A stretch of DNA of 50,282 nucleotides from Streptomyces sennicomposti (GCF_019890635.1 NZ_JAIOAB010000054.1:1-50282), one strand, 5' to 3'. Shown: positions 10,073 through 20,672, counted from the stretch's first letter. The notes: generated by a model from the letters alone, not told the origin. A program made the numbers and translations.

Positions 10073-11912
10073 GCGCGAGGGGGGCGCGCGGCGTCGGCCG
10101 ATGCGCGCGGTGGCGTACGCCGCCTGTGGGACGGTCCTGCTGGCCGGGTGCGCCTCGATGCCCGACAGCGGGGACCTGCGCAATGTGGAGTCCACCCAGC
10201 GGCAGGACGCCGAGGTGCGCGTGTTCGCCATGCCGCCGCGCGAGGACGCCCCGCCCGCGGAGATCGTGCAGGGCTTTCTGGAGGCGCTGACCAGCGACGA
10301 TCCCACCTACGCGACGGCGCGCCAGTATCTGACCACGGCCGCCTCGCGGCAGTGGGACCCGGAGGAGTCCACGACCGTGCTCGCCAACGGGCCGGACATC
10401 CGCACCGAACGCTCCACCGGGCGCGAGGACGCCGGCGACTACGCGGTCACGCTGACCGGCAGCAAGGTGGCCCGGGTGGACCGCCAGCAGTCGTACGCGC
10501 CGCTGGACGGGCACTACGCGCAGGCGGTGCACCTGACCCGGGACAAGAAGACCGACCAGTGGCGCATCGACGCGCCGCCGCAGGGCGTCGTCATGGGCCA
10601 GTCGGACTTCCAGCGCAACTACATGTCCGTCAACAAGTACTACTTCGCCTCCAACACCGCCTCCGGCGCCGAGGCCGCGGCGGGGACGCCGGTGGCGGCC
10701 GTCGCCGACCCCGTCTTCGTGCGCCGCCGGGTGGACGCGATGACGCAGACGGTGCGTTCGGTCCTGACCGGGCCCACGCACTGGCTGCGGCCGGTGGTCC
10801 GCTCGAGCTTCCCGTCCGGTACGGCGCTGCGCAAGGGCGTGACCGCCCTGTCGCCCGACGACCAGAACCGGCTGACAGTGCCGCTGAACGTGACGGCGGC
10901 CAAGGTCGGCGACGCGCGGTGCTCGGAGATGGCGACGCAGCTGCTGTTCACGCTGCAGAGCCTGACCCCGACCGTGGACGCGGTGACGCTGCAGGGCGCG
11001 GACGGGCAGACGCTGTGCGCGCTCGGCGAGGACCAGGCGCGGGCGGTCGCCGCGCGCGGCGCCGAGAAGCGGCCCGAGTACCTGTACTTCCTCGACGAGA
11101 AGCGCCGGCTGGTACGGATGCCGGGCGCCGGCTCCGGCACGGGCGCCGAGCCGGTGCCGGGCGCGCTGGGCGAGGGCGTGCAGAAGCTCAGCTCGGCGGC
11201 CGTGTCGTGGGACGAGCGCACCGCCGCCGGGGTCGGCTTCGACAGCAGGTCGCTGTTCGTCGGCTCGCTGGTGTCGGGCGGCCCGCTCGGCGACCCCGTG
11301 CTGCGGAGCCAGGGGAAGACCGAGGACGACCGGCTGACCGCACCGAGCTGGGACGCGCGCGGTGATCTGTGGATCGCCGACCGCGATCCGGCCCGGCCGC
11401 GCCTGCTGGTGCTGGAGCAGGGCGCGGGGTCTCCGCTGGAGGTGAAGGCGCCCGGCCTGGACGGGCGCATCGACGCCGTGCGGGTGGCCGCCGACGGGGT
11501 GCGCATAGCGCTGGTCGTCCAGCACGAGGACGGCAACAGTTCCCTGGTCGTCGGCCGGATCGAGCGCGACGAGAGCGGGGGCCGGCCGGTGGTGTCGGTG
11601 CTGGAGCTGCGGCCCGCCGCGCCCGAGCTGGAGGACGTGACCGCCATGTCGTGGGCGGGCGACAGCCGGCTCGTGGTGGCCGGACAGGAGCAGGGCGGCG
11701 TGCAGACGATGCGGTACGTCCAGGTCGACGGCTCGACGCCGGAGGGGCCGACGCCGGCCGCGCTCACGGGTGTGCAGAAGCTCGCCGCGTCCGAGGACGA
11801 GCGGCTGCCGCTGGTGGCGTACTCGTCGGCGGACGGCATCGTCCGGCTGCCGGCCGGGGCGCAGTGGCAGAAGGTGCTCAAGGAGGGGGCGGCGCCCGTC
11901 TATCCGGGGTGA
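10062..11912 (+). CDS. lpqB: Lipoprotein LpqB (MtrAB accessory, GerMN domain)
   Basis: A 616-residue lipoprotein. The N-terminus has twin/triple arginines, a hydrophobic stretch and a lipobox LLAGC with the acyl-acceptor Cys30. A GerMN-type domain occupies roughly residues 200–340, and the rest is the LpqB beta-propeller region (WDERTAAGVGFDSRSL, then PSWDARGDLWIADRD). LpqB interacts with the extracytoplasmic part of MtrB and influences MtrA phosphorylation in mycobacteria. The GTG start at 10062 overlaps mtrB by 11 bases and has a strong ribosome binding site (AAGGGGAGG) inside the end of mtrB; a later ATG (10101) would remove the basic region of the signal peptide. Third gene of the mtrA–mtrB–lpqB operon. 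Confidence 0.95.
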   Translation: MGAEREGGARRRPMRAVAYAACGTVLLAGCASMPDSGDLRNVESTQRQDAEVRVFAMPPREDAPPAEIVQGFLEALTSDDPTYATARQYLTTAASRQWDPEESTTVLANGPDIRTERSTGREDAGDYAVTLTGSKVARVDRQQSYAPLDGHYAQAVHLTRDKKTDQWRIDAPPQGVVMGQSDFQRNYMSVNKYYFASNTASGAEAAAGTPVAAVADPVFVRRRVDAMTQTVRSVLTGPTHWLRPVVRSSFPSGTALRKGVTALSPDDQNRLTVPLNVTAAKVGDARCSEMATQLLFTLQSLTPTVDAVTLQGADGQTLCALGEDQARAVAARGAEKRPEYLYFLDEKRRLVRMPGAGSGTGAEPVPGALGEGVQKLSSAAVSWDERTAAGVGFDSRSLFVGSLVSGGPLGDPVLRSQGKTEDDRLTAPSWDARGDLWIADRDPARPRLLVLEQGAGSPLEVKAPGLDGRIDAVRVAADGVRIALVVQHEDGNSSLVVGRIERDESGGRPVVSVLELRPAAPELEDVTAMSWAGDSRLVVAGQEQGGVQTMRYVQVDGSTPEGPTPAALTGVQKLAASEDERLPLVAYSSADGIVRLPAGAQWQKVLKEGAAPVYPG

Positions 11913-11970
11913 GGGCTTGTATCCGGGGTCAGGGCTTGCGTGTCCGGGGTGAGGGCTTGCGTGTCCGGGG
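11903..11970 (+). repeat. 19–21-bp tandem repeat at the end of lpqB
   Basis: Copies at 11903–11921, 11922–11942 and 11943–11963 share TCCGGGG(T)(G/C)AGGGCTTG, and a fourth partial copy begins at 11964. The first copy contains the lpqB stop codon, so the array grew out of the coding 3' end into the intergenic region. The rest of the gap to 12088 contains no gene I can support. Confidence 0.8.
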
Positions 11971-12088
11971 GCGTTTGCCGGGCGCCGGTTCTTGTGCCCG
12001 GGAGGCGTGCTCCCCGGGTTTTGTGCCTGGGGGCGTCTCGCGCCCGGGGTGACTTTTCTGCGCCGGTGAGGTCCTCCGCGGGGGCGCT

Positions 12089-12104
12089 TCACTCGTGTGA
12101 GTGA
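12089..12104. promoter_or_regulatory. Palindrome TCACTC-N4-GAGTGA, candidate operator
   Basis: A perfect 6-4-6 inverted repeat (TCACTC GTGT GAGTGA) about 95 bp upstream of the ComF-like gene. An identical half-site pair with the same spacing, but a different centre, is present at 21469–21484. The half-sites fit the BldD half-site pattern (TNACNC/GNGTNA), but the spacing is 4 rather than 1, so BldD cannot be claimed. Confidence 0.45.
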
Positions 12105-12127
12105 GGCACCGGTCGGCGTGGACGGAG

Positions 12128-12160
12128 TTTTCCACAGGTGCTCGGGGCGGGTTTTCCACA
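12128..12160 (+). promoter_or_regulatory. Two DnaA-box-like TTTTCCACA sites
   Basis: TTTTCCACAGG occurs at 12128–12138 and again at 12152–12162, 24 bp apart and in the same orientation. Each differs at one position from the preferred Streptomyces DnaA box TTGTCCACA. They lie directly upstream of the GTG start of the ComF-like gene. A DnaA-titrating or DnaA-regulated promoter is possible; chance resemblance is not excluded. Confidence 0.35.
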
Positions 12161-12199
12161 GGGGTGGCCGGGGCGGTGCGGCGTCGGCACAGTGGATCC

Positions 12200-13024
12200 G
12201 TGCGCGGGTGGTGGCAGGACTTCACCGACCTGGTGCTGCCGGCCGAGTGCGCGGGGTGCGGCAGGCCGCGCACGGTGCTGTGTCCCCGGTGCCGTGCCGT
12301 CCTCGGCGGGTCCGCGCCGCGTCGGGTGCGGCCGGCGCCGGAGCCGGCCGGGCTGCCCGTTGTGCACGCGGCCGCTCCGTACGCGGACGAGGTGCGCGCC
12401 GTGCTCCTCGCCCACAAGGAGCGCGGCGCGCTGGCCCTCGCGGCCCCGCTGGGCGCGGCCCTGGCGGGCGCGGTGCGAACAGGGCTGCGGCGGGCCGGGC
12501 TCGAACGGGGCGGGCGGCCCGTGCTGCTGGTGCCCGTGCCGTCGGCGCGGCGCGCCGTGCGGGCGCGGGGGCACGATCCGGCGCGGCGGATCGCGCTCGC
12601 CGCGGCGGCCGGGCTGCGCCGGACGGGGACGCCGGCCAGGGTCCCGGCGGTGCTGCGGCAGCGGCGTGCCGTGGCCGACCAGTCGGGACTGGACTCCCGG
12701 CAGCGGCTGGCCAACCTCGCCGGCGCGCTGGAGGTGGCCCCGGGCGGTGTCCGGCTGCTGCGGGCGGGACCGGTCGTCCTGGTGGACGACCTGATGACGA
12801 CGGGCGCCTCGCTGACGGAGGCGGCGCGGGCGGTGAGGTCGGCCGTGTACTTGGCGCGAGCCCGGGAAGGGATGGGGCTACGGAACTCGGGAACACGGCG
12901 AGAGGAGGAGGGCAACAGGATGTATGACGCATCGGAAATGACGGGTACGAACGGCGCAGATGAAGTGATCTGCGCGGCCGTCGTCGCGTCCTCGCCGGAT
13001 TCCTTCGAAATAGGCCGGAACTAA
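12200..13024 (+). CDS. ComF-family phosphoribosyltransferase-like protein
   Basis: A 274-residue protein. The N-terminus carries a four-cysteine zinc-binding motif (Cys17, Cys20, Cys28, Cys31 in AECAGCGRPRTVLCPRC). The middle holds the family's RGHDPARR stretch and the PRPP-binding loop VVLVDDLMTTGAS (Asp196–Asp197). ComF/GntX proteins are linked to DNA uptake or nucleotide scavenging; the substrate is unknown. After the PRPP loop about 40 charged, non-conserved residues interrupt the fold before the terminal segment (ICAAVVASSPDSFEI). That end segment keeps the frame, so this is an insertion rather than a frameshift. GTG 12200 is chosen because the protein family begins there; an upstream in-frame GTG at 12101 would add a sequence without family support. 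Confidence 0.85.
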   Translation: MRGWWQDFTDLVLPAECAGCGRPRTVLCPRCRAVLGGSAPRRVRPAPEPAGLPVVHAAAPYADEVRAVLLAHKERGALALAAPLGAALAGAVRTGLRRAGLERGGRPVLLVPVPSARRAVRARGHDPARRIALAAAAGLRRTGTPARVPAVLRQRRAVADQSGLDSRQRLANLAGALEVAPGGVRLLRAGPVVLVDDLMTTGASLTEAARAVRSAVYLARAREGMGLRNSGTRREEEGNRMYDASEMTGTNGADEVICAAVVASSPDSFEIGRN

Positions 13025-13349
13025 CTGCGATCTTGCGTCGTTGCAGGTAATGACAGGGGTAATTCACCTGAACGGAGGTACGCCGCAGTAGAGGGTGACG
13101 CCATCCGTCCGAGCGAGATATGTTCGGTTGTGAGGGAATGGCGCAGGCCGCTCCCGTCATATCGGAATGCCGTGGTGCGTGTTCGCGGGTTCGTTTTCCG
13201 CAATCGCCCGCCGGCAGGGTGGAGATCTCGCCCGCGGGGGAGGAGGAGGTGGACGTCACCGAGTCCGAGGTTCCGGGCCTGACCGGAACCGGGTGCGAAA
13301 GGGAGATGCTCCGCCGTCGAAGCGGAGCGATCCGGGAACGGAGTTCTGC
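13025..13349 (+). promoter_or_regulatory. Upstream region of hpf, with a possible 13-codon mini-ORF
   Basis: A 325-bp gap, visibly less G+C-rich than its surroundings and therefore likely to contain the hpf promoter. A GGAAT element at 13164–13168 followed by GTT at 13189–13191 resembles a sigma-R-type promoter, but the 20-base spacer is longer than usual. A tiny ORF (13050–13091, MTGVIHLNGGTPQ) has only a weak Shine–Dalgarno; a GGAGG at 13074–13078 within it precedes no obvious start. These are suggestions only. Confidence 0.3.
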
Positions 13350-14042
13350 GTGGACATCGTCGTCAAGGGCCGCAAGACCGAGGTGCCCGAGCGGTTCCGC
13401 AAGCACGTGGCCGAGAAGCTGAACCTGGAGAAGATCCAGAAGCTCGATGGCAAGGTGATCAGCCTCGACGTCGAGGTGTCCAAGGAGCCCAACCCCCGAC
13501 AGGCCGACCGGTCCGACCGAGTGGAGATCACGCTCCGCTCCCGCGGTCCGGTGATCCGGGCGGAGGCAGCGGCCAGTGATCCGTACGCGGCGCTCGACAT
13601 GGCCGCGGAGAAGCTGGGCGCCCGGCTGCGCAAGCAGCACGACAAGCGGTTCTCGCGCCGCGGCGCGCGCCGGATCCCGGCGGCCGAGGTGGCCGACCAC
13701 GTCCCGGGCGCGGCGACGCTGACCGGCGACGGTCTGGTCGTCGGCCCGGACGAGACGGGCCAGGTGCCCACCAAGAAGGTCGGCTCGCTGGAGGTGCAGG
13801 GGGACGGCCCCCTCGTCGTCCGCGAGAAGACCCACGTCGCTTCTCCGATGACCCTCGACCAGGCTCTCTACGAGATGGAGCTGGTCGGGCACGACTTCTA
13901 TCTGTTCGTCGACTCCGAGACCAAGGAACCCAGCGTCGTCTACCGGCGGCACGCCTACGACTACGGCGTGATCCACCTCAGGACGGACACGATGGTCGCC
14001 GAGGAGCCCTCGCCCGAGGCGGGCGGGACGCTGGGCGGCTGA
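13350..14042 (+). CDS. hpf: Ribosome hibernation promoting factor, long form
   Basis: A 230-residue long HPF. The N-terminal S30AE/RaiA domain (about 1–100: DIVVKGRKTEVPERFRKHV, then RVEITLRSRGPVIRAEA) binds the 30S decoding centre. A flexible linker leads to the C-terminal dimerisation domain (about 170–215: PMTLDQALYEMELVGHDF and VVYRRHAYDYGVIHL), which joins two 70S ribosomes into the inactive 100S dimer during stress or stationary phase. The start is the GTG at 13350, preceded by a GGAG six bases upstream; in-frame codons before it have no family similarity. It is followed by a hairpin and is probably monocistronic, with a stress-responsive promoter expected in the AT-richer upstream gap. 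Confidence 0.95.
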   Translation: MDIVVKGRKTEVPERFRKHVAEKLNLEKIQKLDGKVISLDVEVSKEPNPRQADRSDRVEITLRSRGPVIRAEAAASDPYAALDMAAEKLGARLRKQHDKRFSRRGARRIPAAEVADHVPGAATLTGDGLVVGPDETGQVPTKKVGSLEVQGDGPLVVREKTHVASPMTLDQALYEMELVGHDFYLFVDSETKEPSVVYRRHAYDYGVIHLRTDTMVAEEPSPEAGGTLGG

Positions 14043-14095
14043 CCCCGGCCGATCGCGGCTGATCCCGGCCGGACCCACCCGGCCGACAGCCGAGC

Positions 14096-14132
14096 GGTGC
14101 CCCTGGAGCGCGCGTGCGCCCCCAGGGGCACC
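14096..14132 (+). terminator. Hairpin downstream of hpf
   Basis: Inverted repeat with 11-bp arms (GGTGCCCCTGG at 14096–14106 and CCAGGGGCACC at 14122–14132), with a further GC-rich palindrome in the loop. There is no T run, as is common for Streptomyces terminators. Confidence 0.6.
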
Positions 14133-14208
14133 GGTGTGCGACCCCTACGCGCCCCGTTCGCGCCCCGGCTTGGTCACCGCCGCGCCGACCGGACATGGAA
14201 TCATGGCC

Positions 14209-14235
14209 GCAACGGCCCAACCGCTGGGCCGTTGC
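14209..14235. promoter_or_regulatory. 11-bp-arm inverted repeat upstream of the orphan regulator
   Basis: A perfect inverted repeat, GCAACGGCCCA and TGGGCCGTTGC with a five-base centre, lies 57 bp before the response-regulator ATG and next to a possible -10 region. It could be an operator, an mRNA leader hairpin or an additional terminator for hpf; the position close to the start favours a regulatory role. Confidence 0.45.
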
Positions 14236-14291
14236 CTTGGGTTGGCCACGGCACCGCACACCCGGCCACTGCCTCAGGGGGAGGAACAACG

Positions 14292-15035
14292 ATGACGGAC
14301 AGCTTCGGACCGCCGGCGGACGAGGACGCCGACGGCGTCGCCGGAACGGGCCCGGACCCGGACGCGTCCCGCGCCGAACCGATCAGGGTCCTCGTCGTGG
14401 ACGACCACGCCCTCTTCCGCCGCGGCCTGGAGATCGTGCTCGCCGCCGAGGAGGACATCCAGGTCGTCGGCGAGGCGGGCGACGGCGCCGAGGCCGTCGA
14501 CAAGGCCGCCGACCTGCTGCCCGACATCGTGCTGATGGACGTGCGGATGCCCAAGCGCGGCGGGATCGAGGCGTGCACCTCGATCAAGGAGGTCGCCCCC
14601 AGCGCGAAGATCATCATGCTGACGATCAGCGACGAGGAGGCCGACCTCTACGACGCCATCAAGGCGGGCGCCACCGGCTATCTCCTCAAGGAGATCTCCA
14701 CCGACGAGGTGGCCACCGCCATCCGCGCGGTGGCCGACGGCCAGTCGCAGATCAGCCCCTCCATGGCGTCCAAGCTGCTCACCGAGTTCAAGTCGATGAT
14801 CCAGCGCACCGACGAGCGCCGTCTGGTGCCCGCGCCGCGGCTGACCGACCGCGAGCTGGAGGTCCTCAAGCTCGTCGCCACCGGGATGAACAACCGGGAC
14901 ATCGCCAAGGAGCTGTTCATCTCGGAGAACACCGTGAAGAACCACGTCCGCAACATCCTGGAGAAGCTGCAACTGCACTCCAGGATGGAAGCGGTCGTCT
15001 ACGCGATGCGCGAGAAGATCCTCGAGATCCGCTGA
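14292..15035 (+). CDS. Orphan NarL/FixJ-type response regulator
   Basis: A 247-residue regulator. After a 30-residue acidic, disordered N-terminus comes a receiver domain (about 31–150) with the Asp37/Asp38 acidic pair, phospho-acceptor Asp83 in VLMDVRMPKRGG and Lys in YLLKEISTDE. The C-terminal LuxR-type helix-turn-helix (about 180–245) has LTDRELEVLKLVATGMNNRDIA and SENTVKNHVRNIL. No histidine kinase gene is adjacent, so it is an orphan by position. The ATG follows a good site (GGGGAGGAA). It is convergent with the YcaQ-type gene 43 bp away, with a small GC hairpin (15037–15052) in the gap. DNA targets cannot be read from this sequence. Confidence 0.92.
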   Translation: MTDSFGPPADEDADGVAGTGPDPDASRAEPIRVLVVDDHALFRRGLEIVLAAEEDIQVVGEAGDGAEAVDKAADLLPDIVLMDVRMPKRGGIEACTSIKEVAPSAKIIMLTISDEEADLYDAIKAGATGYLLKEISTDEVATAIRAVADGQSQISPSMASKLLTEFKSMIQRTDERRLVPAPRLTDRELEVLKLVATGMNNRDIAKELFISENTVKNHVRNILEKLQLHSRMEAVVYAMREKILEIR

Positions 15036-15078
15036 CCCGGGGAAACCCCCGGCCCCGTCCCTCTCGGGCTCGGGCCGC

Positions 15079-16254
15079 TCAGGCCAGGGCGCGGGTGAGT
15101 TCCCGCACGAGGGGCTCGCGCAGTTCGGGGGCGTCCACGCGTTCGACGCGTACGTCCGTGCAGTCCACCCAGCTCGCCGCCTCGATCAGCGCCTGCGCGA
15201 CGGACGGCACGGCGCGGGCGCCGTCCAGGGTGACCTGGCGGGCCACCAGCGTGCGGCCCTCGCGGGCGGGGTCCACCCGGCCGACGAGCCGGCCACCGGC
15301 CAGCACCGGCATCGCGAAGTAGCCGTAGACCCGCTTCGGCTTGGGGACGTAGGCCTCCAGGCGGTGGGTGAAGCCGAAGATCCGCTCGGTGCGCGCCCGC
15401 TCCCACACCAGGGAGTCGAACGGTGACAGCAGCGTGGTGCGGTGCCGGCCGCGCGGAGGCGTCGCCAGGGCCGCCGGGTCCGCCCAGGCCGGCTTGGACC
15501 ACCCCTCGACCGTCACCGGGACCAGGCCCGAGTCCGCGATCACCGCGTCGACCTGCTCGCCCTTGAGACGGTGGTAGTCGGCGATGTCCGCGCGCGTGCC
15601 CACGCCGAGGGACTGGCCGGCCAGCCGCACCAGCCGGCGCAGGCACTCGGCGTCGTCCAGCTCGTCGTGCAGCAGCTCGGCCGGGACGGCGCGCTCGGCG
15701 AGGTCGTAGACCCGCTTCCAGCCGCGCCGCTCGACGCAGACCACCTCGCCGTACATCAGGGCGCGCTCGACGGCGACCTTGGCGCCGGACCAGTCCCACC
15801 AGTCGCTGGTCTTCTTGGCCCCGCCCAGCTCGGTGGCGGTCAGCGGGCCCTCGGCGCGCAGCTGCTTGATCACCTGGTCGTAGGCGCCCTCGGGCAGTTC
15901 GTGGTTCCAGTGCGGGCGGCTGCGGTAGGCGCGGCGGCGGAAGGCGAAGTGCGGCCACTCCTCGATGGGCAGGATGCACGCGGCGTGCGACCAGTACTCG
16001 AACGCGTGGGTGTCGGTCCAGTAGGCGCGGTCGACGGCCTTGCGGCCCACCGCGCCGAGCCGGGCGTAGGGGATCAGCTCGTGGGAGCGGGCGAGGACCG
16101 AGATGGTGTCGAGCTGGACCGCGCCGAGGTGGCGCAGCACGCCCCGGACACCCGAGCGCCGGTCGGGAGCGCCGAGGAAACCCTGGGCGCGCAGAGCGAT
16201 CCGGCGGGCTTCGTCCGCCGAGAGGTCGGTGGTGGGGCGCGGGAGCGAGGTCAT
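15079..16254 (-). CDS. YcaQ/AlkX-type DNA glycosylase (HTH_42 family)
   Basis: A 391-residue winged-helix protein of the AlkZ/YcaQ family, DNA glycosylases that remove bulky or cross-linked alkylated bases. The catalytic signature Q-x-D is visible as Gln47–Leu48–Asp49 (GAVQLDTI), the YcaQ-type form rather than the QxQ of the antibiotic-resistance glycosylases. Further family landmarks are ARSHELIPYARL, EYWSHAACILP and the SPFDSLVWER stretch in the C-terminal half. This suggests a general crosslink-repair role rather than self-resistance. The ATG at 16254 is preceded by GGAGG with very short spacing. It shares direction with the GNAT gene 105 bp upstream. Confidence 0.88.
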   Translation of the reverse strand: MTSLPRPTTDLSADEARRIALRAQGFLGAPDRRSGVRGVLRHLGAVQLDTISVLARSHELIPYARLGAVGRKAVDRAYWTDTHAFEYWSHAACILPIEEWPHFAFRRRAYRSRPHWNHELPEGAYDQVIKQLRAEGPLTATELGGAKKTSDWWDWSGAKVAVERALMYGEVVCVERRGWKRVYDLAERAVPAELLHDELDDAECLRRLVRLAGQSLGVGTRADIADYHRLKGEQVDAVIADSGLVPVTVEGWSKPAWADPAALATPPRGRHRTTLLSPFDSLVWERARTERIFGFTHRLEAYVPKPKRVYGYFAMPVLAGGRLVGRVDPAREGRTLVARQVTLDGARAVPSVAQALIEAASWVDCTDVRVERVDAPELREPLVRELTRALA

Positions 16255-16359
16255 GCCTCCGCACGATAGGCGTCGGCACTGACAGCGGGGGCCTACCTGC
16301 GGAAACCGCCGCCCCGGCCGCGCATGCGCACGCGCGCGGGAGACCGCCGCCCCGTCCGC

Positions 16360-16989
16360 TCACCCGCGCGCGGGGAGGTACGGCGCCGTCGAGGCGAGGC
16401 TCAGGTCGGAGGGGAGCAGGGAGCCCACCCAGCAGTCCCGCAGCACCCCCTTGTTGTTGAGCGCGGCGCGCAGCGTGCCCTCCACGGTGAAGCCGGCCCG
16501 TTCGGCCACCGCGCGCGAGGCCCGGTTGCCGACCTCGGCGCGCCACTCCAGGCGGTCGACGCCGAGGCGGGTGAAGGTCCAGCGGGCGACGGCGCCGGCG
16601 GCCTCGGCGACGTAGCCGTTGCCCCGGTGCTCCTTGACCGCCCAGAAGCCGATCTCGGCCGTCCCCAGGGAGCGCATCGTGACGCCGAGCATGCCGGTCA
16701 GCTCCCCGTGCGGCAGGTCCTCGTGCGGCGGCTCCCCGTGCGGCAGTTCCCCGTGGCGCAGTTCCCCGTGGCGCAGGAACAGGCCGAAGGTGCACATCGA
16801 GCCGTCGGCCCAGCCGTCGGGGACCTGCCGCTCGACGAATCCGCGCGCGTGCTCGTACAGATAAGGGGAGGGGACGGTGGTCCAGCGCTGGATGTCCGGG
16901 TCCTGCGCGGCGGCGTACACGGCGTCGGTGTCGGCGGGGCCGACGGTGCGCAGCAGGAGGCGGTCGGTGGTGAGCACGACGGGTTCCAT
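16360..16989 (-). CDS. GNAT family N-acetyltransferase with hexapeptide-like repeat insert
   Basis: A 209-residue RimJ/RimL-type acetyltransferase. Family landmarks are the LTTDRLLLRTVGPAD opening, the acetyl-CoA loop region KEHRGNGYVAEAAGA, and NRASRAVAERAGF followed by EGTLRAA. Between strand beta-4 (FGLFLRHGEL) and GMLGVTMRSLG sits a repetitive insertion at residues 74–98 built of HGEL-type pentapeptides. Substrate unknown; the family typically acetylates ribosomal protein N-termini or small amines. The ATG at 16989 lies about 320 bp from the divergent secA start. The repeats are in frame (15 bp each), so the protein should remain full length with any copy number. Confidence 0.88.
   Translation of the reverse strand: MEPVVLTTDRLLLRTVGPADTDAVYAAAQDPDIQRWTTVPSPYLYEHARGFVERQVPDGWADGSMCTFGLFLRHGELRHGELPHGEPPHEDLPHGELTGMLGVTMRSLGTAEIGFWAVKEHRGNGYVAEAAGAVARWTFTRLGVDRLEWRAEVGNRASRAVAERAGFTVEGTLRAALNNKGVLRDCWVGSLLPSDLSLASTAPYLPARG
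16701..16775. repeat. Five copies of a 15-bp tandem repeat inside the GNAT gene
   Basis: Copies at 16701, 16716, 16731, 16746 and 16761 share the consensus G(C/T)TCCCCGTG(C/G)(G/C)G(C/G)CA. The last two are identical, indicating recent duplication. On the minus strand they encode repeated (R/P)HGEL/P units. Confidence 0.85.
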
Positions 16990-17310
16990 CGGCCGATTGT
17001 GCGCGGGCGGCGCGCGCCGGCGCTATTCCTTTGGTGGGACTCGCGGGACTCGCGGGACTCACGGGGCGTGCGCGGGTTCTTTCACGGAGCGTGCGCGGAC
17101 GGTCACCGATCGCGCGATTCGTGGCGGCGGGGCGGCACCATCGGCGGCCCTGGTCCGTTGTCCTCTGTGAAGGCGATGCACAGCAGTGGACGCGTGCCGT
17201 CGCGGCAGGCCCTCCCGGCGTGGCGGGGTCCTCGCATACCATGGCCGTTGCTCAGTCAGTCAAATGGAAACCGACCGTCCCAGGCCCGACCGGCAAGGAG
17301 ACCAACCCCC
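16990..17310 (+). promoter_or_regulatory. secA upstream region with 9-bp repeats
   Basis: A 321-bp gap between divergent GNAT and secA. Three tandem copies of GGGACTC(G/A)C occur at 17036–17062. A possible -10 element (CATACCAT, about 17235–17242) lies roughly 70 bp upstream of the secA GTG. No further gene is supported. Confidence 0.35.
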
Positions 17311-20127
<2,817 letters not shown>

Positions 20128-20158
20128 GGGCGCGCTCCGCTGGGGGCGCGGCCTGAAT

Positions 20159-20190
20159 GGGCCGGGTGTCTTGTGGACGCCCGGCCCTTT
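20159..20190 (+). terminator. secA terminator
   Basis: Inverted repeat with 12-base arms (20159–20170 and 20176–20187, one G·T pair) followed by TTTCGTT, 31 bp after the secA stop. A classical intrinsic terminator. Confidence 0.85.
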
Positions 20191-20353
20191 CGTTGTGCGT
20201 GCGTGGTGCCGGCGGCGGCTTCCTGGGGGTGCGGAGGTCGCTTCCGGCGCCGGCGGTGGTCACTTCCGGTGCCCGTCGGTGGTCCGGCGGCCGGAGGTGG
20301 TCCGGTGGCCGGAGGCGGGTGCGGCGGGGTGGGGGCGCTGGCCCCGCGCGGGG

Positions 20354-20672
20354 GTGCCGCTGCGCCCACCCGTGCCGCCCTAGCGGCACGACTGCCCGCA
20401 GCTACGGAGAGCGGGCTGCTGTGCCCGCCCGTGCTGCCTCAGCGGCACGACTGCCCGCGGCTACGGAGAGCGGGCTGCTGCGCCCGCCTGTGCCGCCCCA
20501 GGGGCACGACTGCCCGCAGCTACGGGGAGCGGGCCGCTGTGCCCGCCTGTGCCGCCCCAGGGGCACGACTGCCCGCGGCTACGGAGAGCGGGCTGCTGTG
20601 CCCGCCCGTGCCGCCTCAGCGGCACGTATGCCCGCAGCTACGAGGGGATGGGGCCGCTGCGTCCGTCCGTGG
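20354..20672. repeat. 59-bp tandem repeat array with internal hairpins
   Basis: Units start with GCTACG at 20401, 20460, 20519, 20578 and 20637, exactly 59 bp apart. Four complete units are flanked by degraded partial copies on both sides. Each unit contains a GTGCCGC…GCGGCAC-type inverted repeat (about 18 bases) and a second CCCGC…GCGGG pair, so transcribed RNA would form a string of hairpins. Because 59 is not a multiple of three, reading frames shift at each unit, arguing against coding. It fills the gap between the secA terminator and the 3' end of the Rv3235-family gene. Confidence 0.92.

Noticed and set aside
12089..12104. BldD binding site
   Set aside because: Half-sites fit, but the four-base centre differs from the one-base centre of known BldD boxes.
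20354..20672. CRISPR array interpretation of the 59-bp repeats
   Set aside because: The repeats are contiguous without unique spacers and no cas genes are nearby.
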